A stretch of DNA of 54,234 nucleotides from Gemmatimonadota bacterium. Lineage in GTDB: Bacteria; Gemmatimonadota; Gemmatimonadetes; Longimicrobiales; Gaopeijiaceae. Made by a program: the position numbers and the translations under genes. The stretch covers positions 1 through 54,234 of the forward strand of contig JAPPGZ010000086.1 in NCBI GenBank assembly GCA_028874905.1, given 5' to 3'. Below, in pieces: positions 16,807 through 25,376 of this stretch. The notes beneath the pieces are model-generated. The model saw only the letters and a list, made by a program, of their open reading frames with translations. It did no database searches and had not been told where the DNA came from. Position 1 is the first letter of the stretch. Every line of letters starts with the position of its first letter.

Positions 16807-16828
16807 CCTGTGCTCGGGACCGAACAGG
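16807..16828. promoter_or_regulatory. candidate LexA operator in the lexA-trpC intergenic region
   Basis: CCTGT-N12-ACAGG is an imperfect 22-bp dyad (one further matched C/G pair inside) 51 bp upstream of the lexA start. It resembles the CTGT-N8-ACAG LexA box of proteobacteria except for a wider centre. Self-regulation of lexA is the general rule, but the LexA site of this lineage is not known to me. Confidence 0.3.
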
Positions 16829-16862
16829 CTCCGAATAATGATAACCGAATCTTGCCCGAAAC

Positions 16863-16874
16863 ACAACCCGTTGT
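16863..16874. promoter_or_regulatory. short dyad ahead of trpC
   Basis: ACAAC-CC-GTTGT is a perfect 5-bp-arm dyad 13 bp before the chosen trpC start and on the far side of the lexA promoter region. It may be an operator for either gene; nothing else supports it. Confidence 0.2.
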
Positions 16875-16887
16875 GAATGATCCCGTT

Positions 16888-17691
16888 GTGACCGACCCCT
16901 ACATACTGGAACGCATCGTTGCCGGGAAGGCGGCCGAGGTCGAAGCGCTCAAGGACGTGCGCGCGGACCTCCTCCGGGCGGCGGCCGACGCGCCCGCGTC
17001 GCGGGAGGTGCTGCCGGCAATGGGCCGAAGCGGCAACGTGGGGGTGATTGCCGAGGTCAAGCGGCGGTCGCCGGGGGCCGGCGACATCGACACGGGGCTC
17101 GACCCGGTGGCACTGGCGTCCGAGTACGAGGAGGGGGGGGCGGTCGTGATCAGCGTGCTCACGGATTCACGGTGGTTCGGTGGCTCGCTCGACGACCTGC
17201 TGGCGGTGCGAGCGCGTGGCGGTGCCGCCGTCCTGCGGAAGGACTTCGTCGTCGATGCGGTTCAGGTAGTCGAGGCCAGGGCCGCCGGCGCCGACCTGGT
17301 GCTGCTGATCGTGCGCATCCTCGATCCGGTGTTGCTGCGGGACCTGCGCGCGATGATACACGACATGGGAATGACAGCCCTGGTCGAGGCGCACGACGAG
17401 TGGGAGGTGGAGGCGGCGCTCGAGGCCGGGGCGCTGCTGCTCGGGGTCAACAACCGGGACCTCTCGGTCTTCCGCACCGATCTGGCGGTCACCGAGCGCC
17501 TGGCGAAGTACGTGCCGGGCGACGTGCTGCTCGTGTCCGAGAGCGGGATCGCGAGCGCGGCCGACGTGGCCCGCGTGGCCGCCGCGGGTGCCGACGCCGT
17601 GCTTGTCGGGGAGGCGCTGGTGCGAAGCGCCGACCGGCGTGGGATGGTCTCCGCGATGGCGGGCGTGCCGCGCAGGAGGGCGCGGGACTGA
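16888..17691 (+). CDS. trpC: indole-3-glycerol-phosphate synthase
   Basis: Ring closure of carboxyphenylamino-deoxyribulose phosphate to indoleglycerol phosphate. It is a 267-residue TIM barrel: YILERIVAGKAAEVEAL, GVIAEVKRRSPGAGDI (catalytic Lys region), VISVLTDSRWFGGSLDDL, VLRKDFVVDAVQV, LLGVNNRDLSVF and LLVSESGIASAADVA. The GTG at 16888 gives the usual N terminus. A GTG at 16873 would add five residues, and the frame stays open to 16810. No strong Shine-Dalgarno is visible. It is followed directly by trpF. Confidence 0.95.
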   Translation: MTDPYILERIVAGKAAEVEALKDVRADLLRAAADAPASREVLPAMGRSGNVGVIAEVKRRSPGAGDIDTGLDPVALASEYEEGGAVVISVLTDSRWFGGSLDDLLAVRARGGAAVLRKDFVVDAVQVVEARAAGADLVLLIVRILDPVLLRDLRAMIHDMGMTALVEAHDEWEVEAALEAGALLLGVNNRDLSVFRTDLAVTERLAKYVPGDVLLVSESGIASAADVARVAAAGADAVLVGEALVRSADRRGMVSAMAGVPRRRARD

Positions 17692-18434
17692 TGGGGCGGC
17701 CGGGGGCTGTGGGCGGGGCGGGCGGGCGCGTGGGTGGTGGGCCGGACGGCCGGGTGGACCGGATGGGGGCGCGGTCGGTGGCGGCGAAGGTGTGCGGCGT
17801 GATGACGCCCCGCGACGCGGCGGTGGTGGAGGGGGCGGGGGCGGACTTCATGGGCGTGATACTGTCGCCGGGCTTCGGTCGCAGCGTGGCGGTGGAGCAG
17901 GCGGGCGCGATCTACGAGGCTACGTCGGCGCGCCGGGTCGGGGTCTTCGTGGACGCGGACATGGGGGACGTGACCCGGATCGCGGCGGAGCTGGATCTGG
18001 ACGTGGTCCAACTGGGCGGGAGCGAGGCGGCCGAGGCTGTTGCGCGGATCGGGGCGGCGGGGCGGTGGGGGGTGTGGAAGACGGTCCACGCCCGGCCGGA
18101 CGTGTCGCTGGTGGACGCCACGGGGCCGTACGCGGCGGTTGCGGACGGCATCCTGGTCGACTCGTGGGATCCTGCCCGACCCGGCGGCACGGGGAAGACC
18201 TTCTCGTGGGCGGAAGTGGGGAGTGAGGTGCGGCGCGCCATCGGCTCGGCGACGTTCATCGCGGCGGGAGGCATGACCCCGGACAACGCCGCCGATGCGG
18301 TCCGGGCCCTGGCCCCCGATGTGCTCGACGTCAGTTCCGGAGTGGAGACCGCCCCAGGTAGCAAGGACCCCGGCAGGACACGAGCTTTCGTGCGCGCGGT
18401 GAAGCGGGCCGGGCGGAAGGAGAGAGAGCCTTGA
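17691..18434 (+). CDS. trpF: phosphoribosylanthranilate isomerase
   Basis: Amadori rearrangement step of tryptophan synthesis. The TIM-barrel motifs are [71 protein letters not shown] and [16 protein letters not shown]. The ATG at 17691 overlaps the trpC stop (TGATG) with GGAGG upstream and gives 247 residues. The first 24 are an atypical Gly/Arg-rich stretch, and the ATG at 17763 would give a 223-residue protein of more usual length. Its end overlaps trpB by four bases (TTGA). Confidence 0.92.
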   Translation: MGRPGAVGGAGGRVGGGPDGRVDRMGARSVAAKVCGVMTPRDAAVVEGAGADFMGVILSPGFGRSVAVEQAGAIYEATSARRVGVFVDADMGDVTRIAAELDLDVVQLGGSEAAEAVARIGAAGRWGVWKTVHARPDVSLVDATGPYAAVADGILVDSWDPARPGGTGKTFSWAEVGSEVRRAIGSATFIAAGGMTPDNAADAVRALAPDVLDVSSGVETAPGSKDPGRTRAFVRAVKRAGRKEREP

Positions 18435-19627
18435 CGACCCCAACCGGTGAATCCGGACGGTACGGTCCCTATGGCGGGCGCTACGTGCCCGAGACGCTGA
18501 TCCCGGCGCTTGACGAGCTAACGGACGCCTACGCGCGGGCGAAGGCCGATCCGTCGTTCCTGGAGGAGTTCGATGCACTGAGTGCGGACTACGTCGGCCG
18601 TCCCACGCCGCTCTACCGCGCCCGGCGCTTCGAAGCGAAGGCCGGGGTCGGGCCGGTCTACCTCAAGCGTGAGGATCTGAACCACACGGGCGCCCACAAG
18701 ATCAACAATACCGTCGGGCAGGCGCTTCTCGCGAAGCGAATGGGAAAGCCCAGGATCATCGCCGAGACGGGAGCCGGGCAGCACGGCGTCGCGACGGCCA
18801 CCGCGTGCGCGCTCTTCGACATGGAATGCGTGGTCTACATGGGCATGGAGGACGTGGAGCGGCAGTCTCTCAATGTCTACCGCATGGAGCTGCTCGGGGC
18901 GGAAGTGCGGCCCGTCGAATCCGGGACGCGGACGCTCAAGGACGCCACCAACGAAGCGCTGCGCGACTGGGTCACCAACGTGCGCGACACCCACTACATC
19001 ATCGGTTCGGTGGTGGGTCCGCACCCCTTCCCGCTGATCGTGCGCGACTTCCAGGCGGTCATCGGCCGTGAGGCCCGGCGCCAGATCCTCGAAGTCGAGG
19101 GCCGGCTCCCCGCATCGGTGGTGGCGTGTGTAGGGGGCGGCTCCAACGCGATGGGGATGTTCCACGCGTTCGTCGAGGACGAGGAAGTTGCGCTGATCGG
19201 AGTCGAGGCGTCCGGGCACGGGCTGGGGAGCGGCCACTCGTCGGCGCCCCTGAGCGAGGGTCGCCCCGGGGTGCTGCACGGATCTCTGAGCTATCTGCTC
19301 CAGGACGCGGACGGGCAGGTCGCGCCGGCTCATTCGATCGCGGCGGGGCTGGACTACCCGGGGGTCGGGCCGGAGCACTCCCATCTCATGGATTCGGGCC
19401 GCGCCAGGTACGTCAGCGTCGGGGACGAGGCCGCAGAGCGCGCGTTTCGGGAGCTGCCGGGGCTGGAGGGGATCATCCCGGCGCTGGAGACGGCCCATGC
19501 GCTCGCCTGGGTGGCGGAAGCGGGGCGGCGGGGCGAGATCGTGGCGCCGGTGGCCATCTGCCTGAGCGGACGGGGCGACAAGGACGTGGTGCACGTGTCC
19601 CGTCTGGGTGGGGGGGCGGCGCCGTGA
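18431..19627 (+). CDS. trpB: tryptophan synthase beta subunit
   Basis: PLP enzyme joining indole and serine, 398 residues. Seen: [40 protein letters not shown] with the PLP Lys, [19 protein letters not shown], the phosphate loop [17 protein letters not shown] and [13 protein letters not shown]. It begins with a TTG at 18431 overlapping the trpF stop, preceded by GGAAGGAG. It pairs with trpA, which overlaps its end by four bases. Confidence 0.96.
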   Translation: MTTPTGESGRYGPYGGRYVPETLIPALDELTDAYARAKADPSFLEEFDALSADYVGRPTPLYRARRFEAKAGVGPVYLKREDLNHTGAHKINNTVGQALLAKRMGKPRIIAETGAGQHGVATATACALFDMECVVYMGMEDVERQSLNVYRMELLGAEVRPVESGTRTLKDATNEALRDWVTNVRDTHYIIGSVVGPHPFPLIVRDFQAVIGREARRQILEVEGRLPASVVACVGGGSNAMGMFHAFVEDEEVALIGVEASGHGLGSGHSSAPLSEGRPGVLHGSLSYLLQDADGQVAPAHSIAAGLDYPGVGPEHSHLMDSGRARYVSVGDEAAERAFRELPGLEGIIPALETAHALAWVAEAGRRGEIVAPVAICLSGRGDKDVVHVSRLGGGAAP

Positions 19628-20433
19628 GCGGACGGGTGCCGCGGGGCCGCATCGGTGCCCGGTTCGCGAAGCTGACCCGGGAGGGACGCTGTGGCTTCAT
19701 CCCGTATGTGACGACCGGGTACCCGTCGCTGGCTCATACGCGTGAGATGGTCGCCGGGCTGGCCGAACTGGGTGCGGATGTGATCGAACTCGGCATCCCG
19801 TTCAGCGATCCGATGGCTGACGGTCCCACGATCCAGCGTTCCAGCCAGGGTGCCCTGGACAACGGGACGACCGTGGACGACGTGTTCGAAGTACTGCGGG
19901 ACCTGCGGCGCGCCAGCGATGTGCCCGTCGTCATCTTCTCATACCTCAATCCGGTCTACTCGCGTGGCGTTGACGTGTTCATCCGCGAGGCGGTGGAGGC
20001 GGGCGCCGATGGAATCCTGCCCACGGATCTCCCCCTCGGTGCGGATCCGGAGCTCGAATCACGAATCCTCGACTCGCCGTTGGATCTGGTGCGGCTGGTG
20101 GCCCCGACCACGACTCCAGAGCGGACTCGGGAGATCGCGCTGGCCAGCCAGGGTTTCGTCTACTACGTGGCGCGCACGGGTGTGACCGGTGCCCGTGAGG
20201 AACTCAGGGGCGCCCTGGCGGAGGAGGCGAGCGCGGTTCGTTCCGTTTCGCCCCTGCCGGTGGCCGTGGGCTTCGGCATCTCTACTCCCGGGCATGCCCG
20301 CGCGGTGGGGGCGGCCGCCGATGCCGCGGTCGTCGGGAGCGCGCTTGTCGACCGTCTGGGCGAAACGGGTGTGGCAGGCGCCCTGGCTCTGGCGGCCGAC
20401 CTCCGGCGGGCCCTCGATGAGGTCGACGGCTAG
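19624..20433 (+). CDS. trpA: tryptophan synthase alpha subunit
   Basis: Cleaves indoleglycerol phosphate and passes indole to TrpB. The 269-residue product has [39 protein letters not shown] (catalytic Glu and Asp), [28 protein letters not shown] and [19 protein letters not shown] start at 19624 overlaps the trpB stop. It is the last gene of trpCFBA. The anthranilate synthase genes trpE/trpG must lie elsewhere. Confidence 0.96.
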   Translation: MSGRVPRGRIGARFAKLTREGRCGFIPYVTTGYPSLAHTREMVAGLAELGADVIELGIPFSDPMADGPTIQRSSQGALDNGTTVDDVFEVLRDLRRASDVPVVIFSYLNPVYSRGVDVFIREAVEAGADGILPTDLPLGADPELESRILDSPLDLVRLVAPTTTPERTREIALASQGFVYYVARTGVTGAREELRGALAEEASAVRSVSPLPVAVGFGISTPGHARAVGAAADAAVVGSALVDRLGETGVAGALALAADLRRALDEVDG

Positions 20434-20470
20434 TAGTCCGCGGACAGAGCCGCTCGACGCCGGGTCGATA

Positions 20471-22090
20471 TCACCTACGGACTGGCCAGGGCCGCAGCCG
20501 CTCCGCCAGCGCTGAATCCGGCGATACGAATACGGTGCGGACACGGTCCGGGATCACTGCGCCCGGCACCGCGCCCCTGGGCTTGCGCACCCACTTGCGG
20601 CGGGTCCAGTCCACCGGCACAGTGGCTGCCGCCCGCGCGCCGCTGTGGTTGGCGGCCAGTATCGCAGCCTGTTCCAGATCGACGGCCGGGGGGCGCTCCG
20701 GGCTGGTCCAGCGCAGGATCACGTGGGCACCCGCTGCATGGCGTGCGTGCAGCCAGATGTCGGCTGGCCGCGAGTGGTGGAATGTGAGGTCGTCGTTGTG
20801 GCGGGCGCCGCGTCCGACACGGATCTCCAGACCTCCCGAACTCCTGTAGGACCGATAGGGGAGGGGTGCGGAACCCGGTCGGGCAGGGGAGCGTTTAGCC
20901 GTTGCAGGTATGAGAGCAGCAATCTCCCGGGGCGTCAGTTCGCCGTTCCGCGCTCGCTGCTGCAGATCCTCGAGCCGGGCGCGTTCGGCCTCCGCTTCTC
21001 GTATCCTGTCGCGGAGTGTGACGGCACCCCGCTCGAGTCGGCCTGCTCGCCGAAAGAGCGCATTGGCGTGCTCCTGCGGCTTGCTTGCAGGATCCAGCGA
21101 CACCATATGCGGTTTGCCATCGAAGCCGATGAGTTCCGCTTCACTCGAGCCGATGTCGATCAGGTGAAGCGAGGAGAGGATCAGGGCGGCTTCGTCTCGC
21201 ATCCGGTCGGCGCGGGTCGTCCGTTCCAACTCGCGGCGCAGCCGCTTCAGCTTTCGTTGTATTCGCCGGCGTTCACGAGCCAGGGAACGGGCAACCGCAA
21301 CCTGCGCGTGGCCGGCGTCGGGATGCGCGGCGGCAAGGACCTCGCCCATTCCTTCCAACAGGCTGTGGGTGGGACGCGCAGGCGTGCCGGGCATGGGCCA
21401 CGGATACGGCTGGAGTCCGGACCGCATCTCCAGCAGATGAGGCGAAGGAGCAGCCTGCGCGTACATCGCGCGCCACCTGTGGAAGCCCTCTTCCCAGGTC
21501 GGAGCGTCCAGCAGGTATGCAGCGTTCAGGCTTGACGTGTAGGCGACTCCGGTCAACAGCGTCCTGCGGGCATCCTCCGCGTCCAGTCCCTCGAATCGCC
21601 GCTCCCAGGCCGCCACGTCCAGTTCGTCCGTTCGCCGGCTGTCGGCCTGTGCGGTTGGGGATGCCCACGGCTGTCCGATCCGGTGTTTTCGGGAGCCCGG
21701 GCCCGTCAGCCGCTTTCGCACGTGCAACTCGGGCCCGTCCACCCACAGCGCGTTCCATCGGTTCGTCGCGAGTTCCACAATCAGCGAAGGATGCGGCTTC
21801 CGCCCGCGCACGCGCCGGAATCCGAACACGATCACCCGTTCGTCCCAAACCGCCTCCACACCGGTCAGCGCGGCCGGCAGCGCCTCGGCGTCCGGACCCG
21901 GCTCCGCCGCCTCCCGCAGCACGATCACTCCGGTCCCCGGGGAAAGGTCCACGACCAGCGTCGCGTCGCGGAAATGGACCGTCACCCGTCTCGCTTCCCT
22001 GTTGAATCGGATGGCGCGGGCGCGGGCCCCGGCGAGCCGATTCTCGAGTTCGGCAGCGACGGCGCGGGCCAGGCAGGGGTCCCAGATCAC
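20471..22090 (-). CDS. rqcH: RqcH/NFACT family protein (ribosome quality control)
   Basis: About 539 residues with the NFACT layout: an NFACT-N domain (DPCLARAVAAELENRL through VELATNRWNALWVD), a long Arg/Glu-rich coiled coil (about residues 260-410, RERRRIQRKLKRLRREL) and the C-terminal NFACT-R domain (YRSSGGLEIRVGRGARHNDD, then ADIWLHARHAAGAHVILRW). Members bind the 50S peptidyl-tRNA complex and add alanine tails to stalled chains. The start is set at GTG 22090, where alignment to the family begins; the frame extends to an ATG at 22162 with 24 less typical residues. It is divergent from the yqeK-like gene. Confidence 0.85.
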   Translation of the reverse strand: MIWDPCLARAVAAELENRLAGARARAIRFNREARRVTVHFRDATLVVDLSPGTGVIVLREAAEPGPDAEALPAALTGVEAVWDERVIVFGFRRVRGRKPHPSLIVELATNRWNALWVDGPELHVRKRLTGPGSRKHRIGQPWASPTAQADSRRTDELDVAAWERRFEGLDAEDARRTLLTGVAYTSSLNAAYLLDAPTWEEGFHRWRAMYAQAAPSPHLLEMRSGLQPYPWPMPGTPARPTHSLLEGMGEVLAAAHPDAGHAQVAVARSLARERRRIQRKLKRLRRELERTTRADRMRDEAALILSSLHLIDIGSSEAELIGFDGKPHMVSLDPASKPQEHANALFRRAGRLERGAVTLRDRIREAEAERARLEDLQQRARNGELTPREIAALIPATAKRSPARPGSAPLPYRSYRSSGGLEIRVGRGARHNDDLTFHHSRPADIWLHARHAAGAHVILRWTSPERPPAVDLEQAAILAANHSGARAAATVPVDWTRRKWVRKPRGAVPGAVIPDRVRTVFVSPDSALAERLRPWPVRR

Positions 22091-22177
22091 GGGTCTTGGT
22101 GCCGCGACCGCGGCCCGGTTACCGTTACGATGACGTCCGAACTGTCCATGCTTGAAGATCACATACTTGGGGGGAAC

Positions 22178-22780
22178 ATGCGGTTAGGCCTGCGGACGAG
22201 GGCCCCGATACACCCGATCGTCGCGGCCGCTGCGGAGGGGCGTCTTCCGGTGTGGGCTGTGGCCGGAACCCGTCGGCTGATGCACATGGAGCGGGTTGCG
22301 GATCTGCTCGAAGGCTGGGCCCGCGAGATGGGACTGGTTGGGGAAGAGATCGCGAGATGGCGGGCTGCGGGCATCCTGCATGACGCACTGCGAGACGCAT
22401 CTCCCGGCGAACTGGTCCATATCCTGCCGGAGCGTCTGTGGAAGCTGCCGCCGAAGGGCTATCACGGTCCCGCCGCGGCGATCCTGCTGCGCGACGATGG
22501 AGTATCGGATCGCGGGCTTTTGCGCGCAGTGCGGTGGCACACACTCGGCTCGAAGAATTTCGGCAGGCTTGGCAAGGCTCTTTTCGCCGCTGATTCCCTT
22601 GAGCCGGGCCGTGCCGGGAGCAGGAAACGGCGAGAGAAACTGAGGGCGCGTGCGTCCCGTGACCTGGACCGGGTGGTAACCGAAATCGTGAGAAACCGGA
22701 TAGATTACCGTGTACGCGCCGAACTGCCGGTCCACCCGCGCACGATCGGCTTCTGGAACTCGCTGGTAAGGGCTTCCTGA
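22178..22780 (+). CDS. HD-domain phosphohydrolase, YqeK-like
   Basis: A 200-residue HD-domain protein. His in LMHMERVADLLEGWA, the HD pair in AGILHDALRDA, a His in GYHGPAA and RWHTLGSKNFGRLGKALFAAD match the YqeK layout. YqeK hydrolyses symmetrical diadenosine tetraphosphate (Ap4A). The start at ATG 22178 is preceded by GGGGGGAA; an ATG at 22130 is less likely. The gene is followed by a LytR_C protein, a neighbour that often accompanies yqeK in nadD-yqeK-rsfS clusters, which supports the assignment. nadD and rsfS are not here. Confidence 0.75.
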   Translation: MRLGLRTRAPIHPIVAAAAEGRLPVWAVAGTRRLMHMERVADLLEGWAREMGLVGEEIARWRAAGILHDALRDASPGELVHILPERLWKLPPKGYHGPAAAILLRDDGVSDRGLLRAVRWHTLGSKNFGRLGKALFAADSLEPGRAGSRKRREKLRARASRDLDRVVTEIVRNRIDYRVRAELPVHPRTIGFWNSLVRAS

Positions 22781-22789
22781 CGACAACCG

Positions 22790-23308
22790 ATGGGGCGATT
22801 TCTGAGAGCGGCGATCCTCGGTCTTGTGGCCTTGGGCGTGGTACTGCTTCTCGGGTCGTCCGTGATGCAGTGGATTCCTGTGGAGACCGCGCCGCGAGGA
22901 CCCGTTTTTTCTCCCGCGCATGACGCGCAGGGGGTGCGCATCACCGTGGACGTGCGGAATGCGGGCGGGGTCGACGGCATGGCGCGCACCGCAACCGACT
23001 ACCTTCGGGGGGCGGGCTTCGACGTGGTTGGACTGGGCAATGCCCGCACCTTCGACCAGGAGACATCGGTCGTGATCGACCGCGTAGGGAACCGGGGCGC
23101 AGCGGCCCGGGTAGCGGACGTGTTGGGGATCGACAGCGTAGCCAGCGACCTCGACCCGAATCTCTTCGTTGACGTTACCGTAAGACTTGGTGCGGCGTGG
23201 ACGATTCCAAGGGAGCCGGAGCCTGTCACGGTCATAACGGAACCGGAACGGGTGGGCCTCATGGAACGGCTGCGAGGATTCCTGGCCGGCAAGAGAGACG
23301 AAGGCTGA
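22790..23308 (+). CDS. LytR_C domain membrane-anchored protein
   Basis: A 172-residue protein with one N-terminal membrane helix (residues about 5-25, AAILGLVALGVVLLLGSSVM) and an extracytoplasmic LytR C-terminal-type domain: VRITVDVRNAGGVDGMA, YLRGAGFDVVGLGNA, SVVIDRVGNRGAAARVADVL and LFVDVTVRLGAAW. This domain occurs at the end of LytR-CpsA-Psr wall-polymer ligases, here alone. Its biochemical role is not established. It starts 9 bp after the yqeK-like gene and is followed after 2 bp by lepB. Confidence 0.8.
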   Translation: MGRFLRAAILGLVALGVVLLLGSSVMQWIPVETAPRGPVFSPAHDAQGVRITVDVRNAGGVDGMARTATDYLRGAGFDVVGLGNARTFDQETSVVIDRVGNRGAAARVADVLGIDSVASDLDPNLFVDVTVRLGAAWTIPREPEPVTVITEPERVGLMERLRGFLAGKRDEG

Positions 23309-23310
23309 GC

Positions 23311-24105
23311 ATGGCCGCAAAACGGAAGCGGAAGGCCCGCGGGTCGGCTACGGCGCACAGCCGCGGGAAGACGGCGGGACGCGGAAGACCGGCGAAGGGG
23401 TCTGCGGGGCCGCGTGCGGAGCGGGGCCGGGGAAGTGGGAATGGCGCCGAATGGGGCAAGACCATCTTCTACGCGGCGATCCTCTTCTTCGTCATGAGAC
23501 TTTTCCTGGTGCAGACCTTCGTGATCACCTCCGGATCGATGGAGAACACCCTTCTGGTTGGCGATTTCCTGGTGGTCAACAAGGCGGCGATCGGCTCCCG
23601 CGTGCCCTTCACCGACATCCGGATTCCCGGTTACTCCGAGCCCGGGCGTGGCGATGTTCTCGTCTTCGATCCTCATCATGAGGAGGACATGACGCTAGTC
23701 AAGCGTCTTGTGGGCGTGCCGGGGGATACCCTGCAGATGCGGGACAGGGTGCTTTACCTGAACGGGGAGCCGCAGGAAGAGCCCTATGTCGTGACGAGCG
23801 GCCGTCCCGACGAATTCGCTCCTTCGATGCTATGGCAGCTGAATCACCTCGTCGAAGCTTCAGGGGGAGACTATCATCCGACACGTGACAACTGGGGTCC
23901 TCTGCTCGTGCCGGACGGCTACTACTTCATGTTGGGCGACAATCGCGATTCGAGCCTCGATTCGCGCTACTGGGGACTACTGGAGGGATGGCGCTTCGAG
24001 GGGCGCGCGGCGCGCATCTACTTCTCCTACAACCGCGATTCGCATCGTCCCTTCCCCTGGATCAGGGAGATTCGGGGCAGCCGCATTGGAGACGGAATCC
24101 AATAG
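23311..24105 (+). CDS. lepB: signal peptidase I
   Basis: Membrane-bound peptidase removing signal peptides at the outer face of the inner membrane. It has 264 residues. A basic, Ala/Gly-rich cytoplasmic N terminus (residues 1-48, for example SRGKTAGRGRPAKGSAGPRA) precedes one membrane helix, FYAAILFFVMRLFLVQTF. Then come ITSGSMENTLLVGD with the catalytic Ser, TLVKRLVGVPGDTL with the catalytic Lys, and the signature MLGDNRDSSLDSRYWG. The long basic leader is not needed for catalysis in the family. Confidence 0.95.
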   Translation: MAAKRKRKARGSATAHSRGKTAGRGRPAKGSAGPRAERGRGSGNGAEWGKTIFYAAILFFVMRLFLVQTFVITSGSMENTLLVGDFLVVNKAAIGSRVPFTDIRIPGYSEPGRGDVLVFDPHHEEDMTLVKRLVGVPGDTLQMRDRVLYLNGEPQEEPYVVTSGRPDEFAPSMLWQLNHLVEASGGDYHPTRDNWGPLLVPDGYYFMLGDNRDSSLDSRYWGLLEGWRFEGRAARIYFSYNRDSHRPFPWIREIRGSRIGDGIQ

Positions 24106-24157
24106 CGGTCGGTCGTGGAAACGCTCTCGCGGCGCGACGCAGGGATGCCTGACGCGA

Positions 24158-25228
24158 CTACGAATGCCCTCGCCCACGCCCGTGCGGGCTGGCCCTCAAC
24201 TGGCCGCAGGCGGCGTCGATGTCCCGGCCCCGCGGTTCCCGGACCGCCGTCGGCACTCCGGCATCCTGCAGCCAGTCGCGGAAGGCACGCACCCGTTCCG
24301 CGCGGCTCGGCTTCCAGTCGACATAGGGGATCGGGTTGAAGGGAATCAGATTCACGAACGCCTGGACTTGCCTGGCCAACCGCACCAGGGGGGGAAGAAG
24401 GCCGGGATCGTCGTTGACGTTCCGGATCATCGTGTACTCGAAGGTGATCCTGCGTCCCCCCTTGCGGCTGAACGCCTCCAGCGCCTGCATGACCTGGTCA
24501 AGCGGGTAGCGCTTCTCGAGCGGTATGAGTTCGGCACGGAGTTCCGACACCGGCGCGTGCAGCGAGAGTGCGAGGCGAAACTGCTCGGGCCGGTCCGCCA
24601 ATTCGGCGATGCCGGGAATCACGCCGACCGTGGACACGGTGATCCGCCTGGCCCCGATACCGTACCCCGTGTTCAGGATGGTGAGGGCCGGGAAAACGTT
24701 GCGCCGGTTCGCCAGGGGCTCGCCCATTCCCATGAAGACGATGTTCGTGACGGGACCGCGACCGCGCTCGGCCGCCCACCGGAGCGATGCACGGTATTGG
24801 CCGACGATTTCCGCCGGGGTCAGCTGACGTCCGAATCCCGACCACCCGGTGGCACAGAAACGGCACTTGAGGGCGCAGCCCGCCTGTGACGACAGGCACA
24901 GGGTCAGGCGGTCGCCCGACGGGATGAGAACGCTCTCGACAACCTCGCCGCCTCGCAGGGTCCACAGATGCTTCACGGTTCCGTCCGCGGATTCCGAAAC
25001 CGTATCCTCCGAGGGCTCGTCCAGACGGAGGTTCTCCGCCAGCGCCCGGCGTTCATCCACGGGCAGGTTGGTCATTGCGTCGAACGAAAGTGCGTGGCCG
25101 CTGAAGAGCCATTCCTCGACTTGGGCCGTCCGGTACGAAGGCTGCCCTCGCTGGCGAAAATGGCCTTCCAGGGCTTTGCGCAGGCGAGGGGGTGTCAGCC
25201 CCAGAAGATTCGGTTGGTCGGGGGTCAC
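24158..25228 (-). CDS. rlmN: dual-specificity 23S rRNA/tRNA adenine-C2 methyltransferase RlmN
   Basis: Radical-SAM enzyme methylating A2503 of 23S rRNA and A37 of some tRNAs. It has 356 residues. The [4Fe-4S] motif is CALKCRFCATG; other landmarks are NIVFMGMGEPLAN, RRITVSTVGVIPGI, LALSLHAPV, FEYTMIRNVNDDP, FNPIPYVDWKPS and the C-terminal catalytic Cys in RDIDAACGQLR. The start is GTG at 25228. It converges with lepB with a 52-bp gap showing no clear terminator. Confidence 0.95.
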   Translation of the reverse strand: MTPDQPNLLGLTPPRLRKALEGHFRQRGQPSYRTAQVEEWLFSGHALSFDAMTNLPVDERRALAENLRLDEPSEDTVSESADGTVKHLWTLRGGEVVESVLIPSGDRLTLCLSSQAGCALKCRFCATGWSGFGRQLTPAEIVGQYRASLRWAAERGRGPVTNIVFMGMGEPLANRRNVFPALTILNTGYGIGARRITVSTVGVIPGIAELADRPEQFRLALSLHAPVSELRAELIPLEKRYPLDQVMQALEAFSRKGGRRITFEYTMIRNVNDDPGLLPPLVRLARQVQAFVNLIPFNPIPYVDWKPSRAERVRAFRDWLQDAGVPTAVREPRGRDIDAACGQLRASPHGRGRGHS

Positions 25229-25376
25229 GGTTCCTGAGTCGTCTTTCTTGAAAGCCCCTTGAAGCGGGGATTAAGTTTACCGCGAGAACACGTCCGGCGC
25301 TCCTGCCGTCGGCCGGTAACCTCCCATGGCTCACCGGAGACGGTTGGTGTCGATAAACGCAAAGAGTGGCACGACG

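Noticed and set aside
16757..16864. 36-residue N-terminal extension of LexA
   Set aside because: The canonical LexA start MPLTKRQKQIL is at 16756, and the extension covers the likely promoter and dyads.
25273..25281. AAGTTTACC before aspS, similar to half of the 18-bp operator motif
   Set aside because: Only one half-site, with no partner half and no tandem copy.
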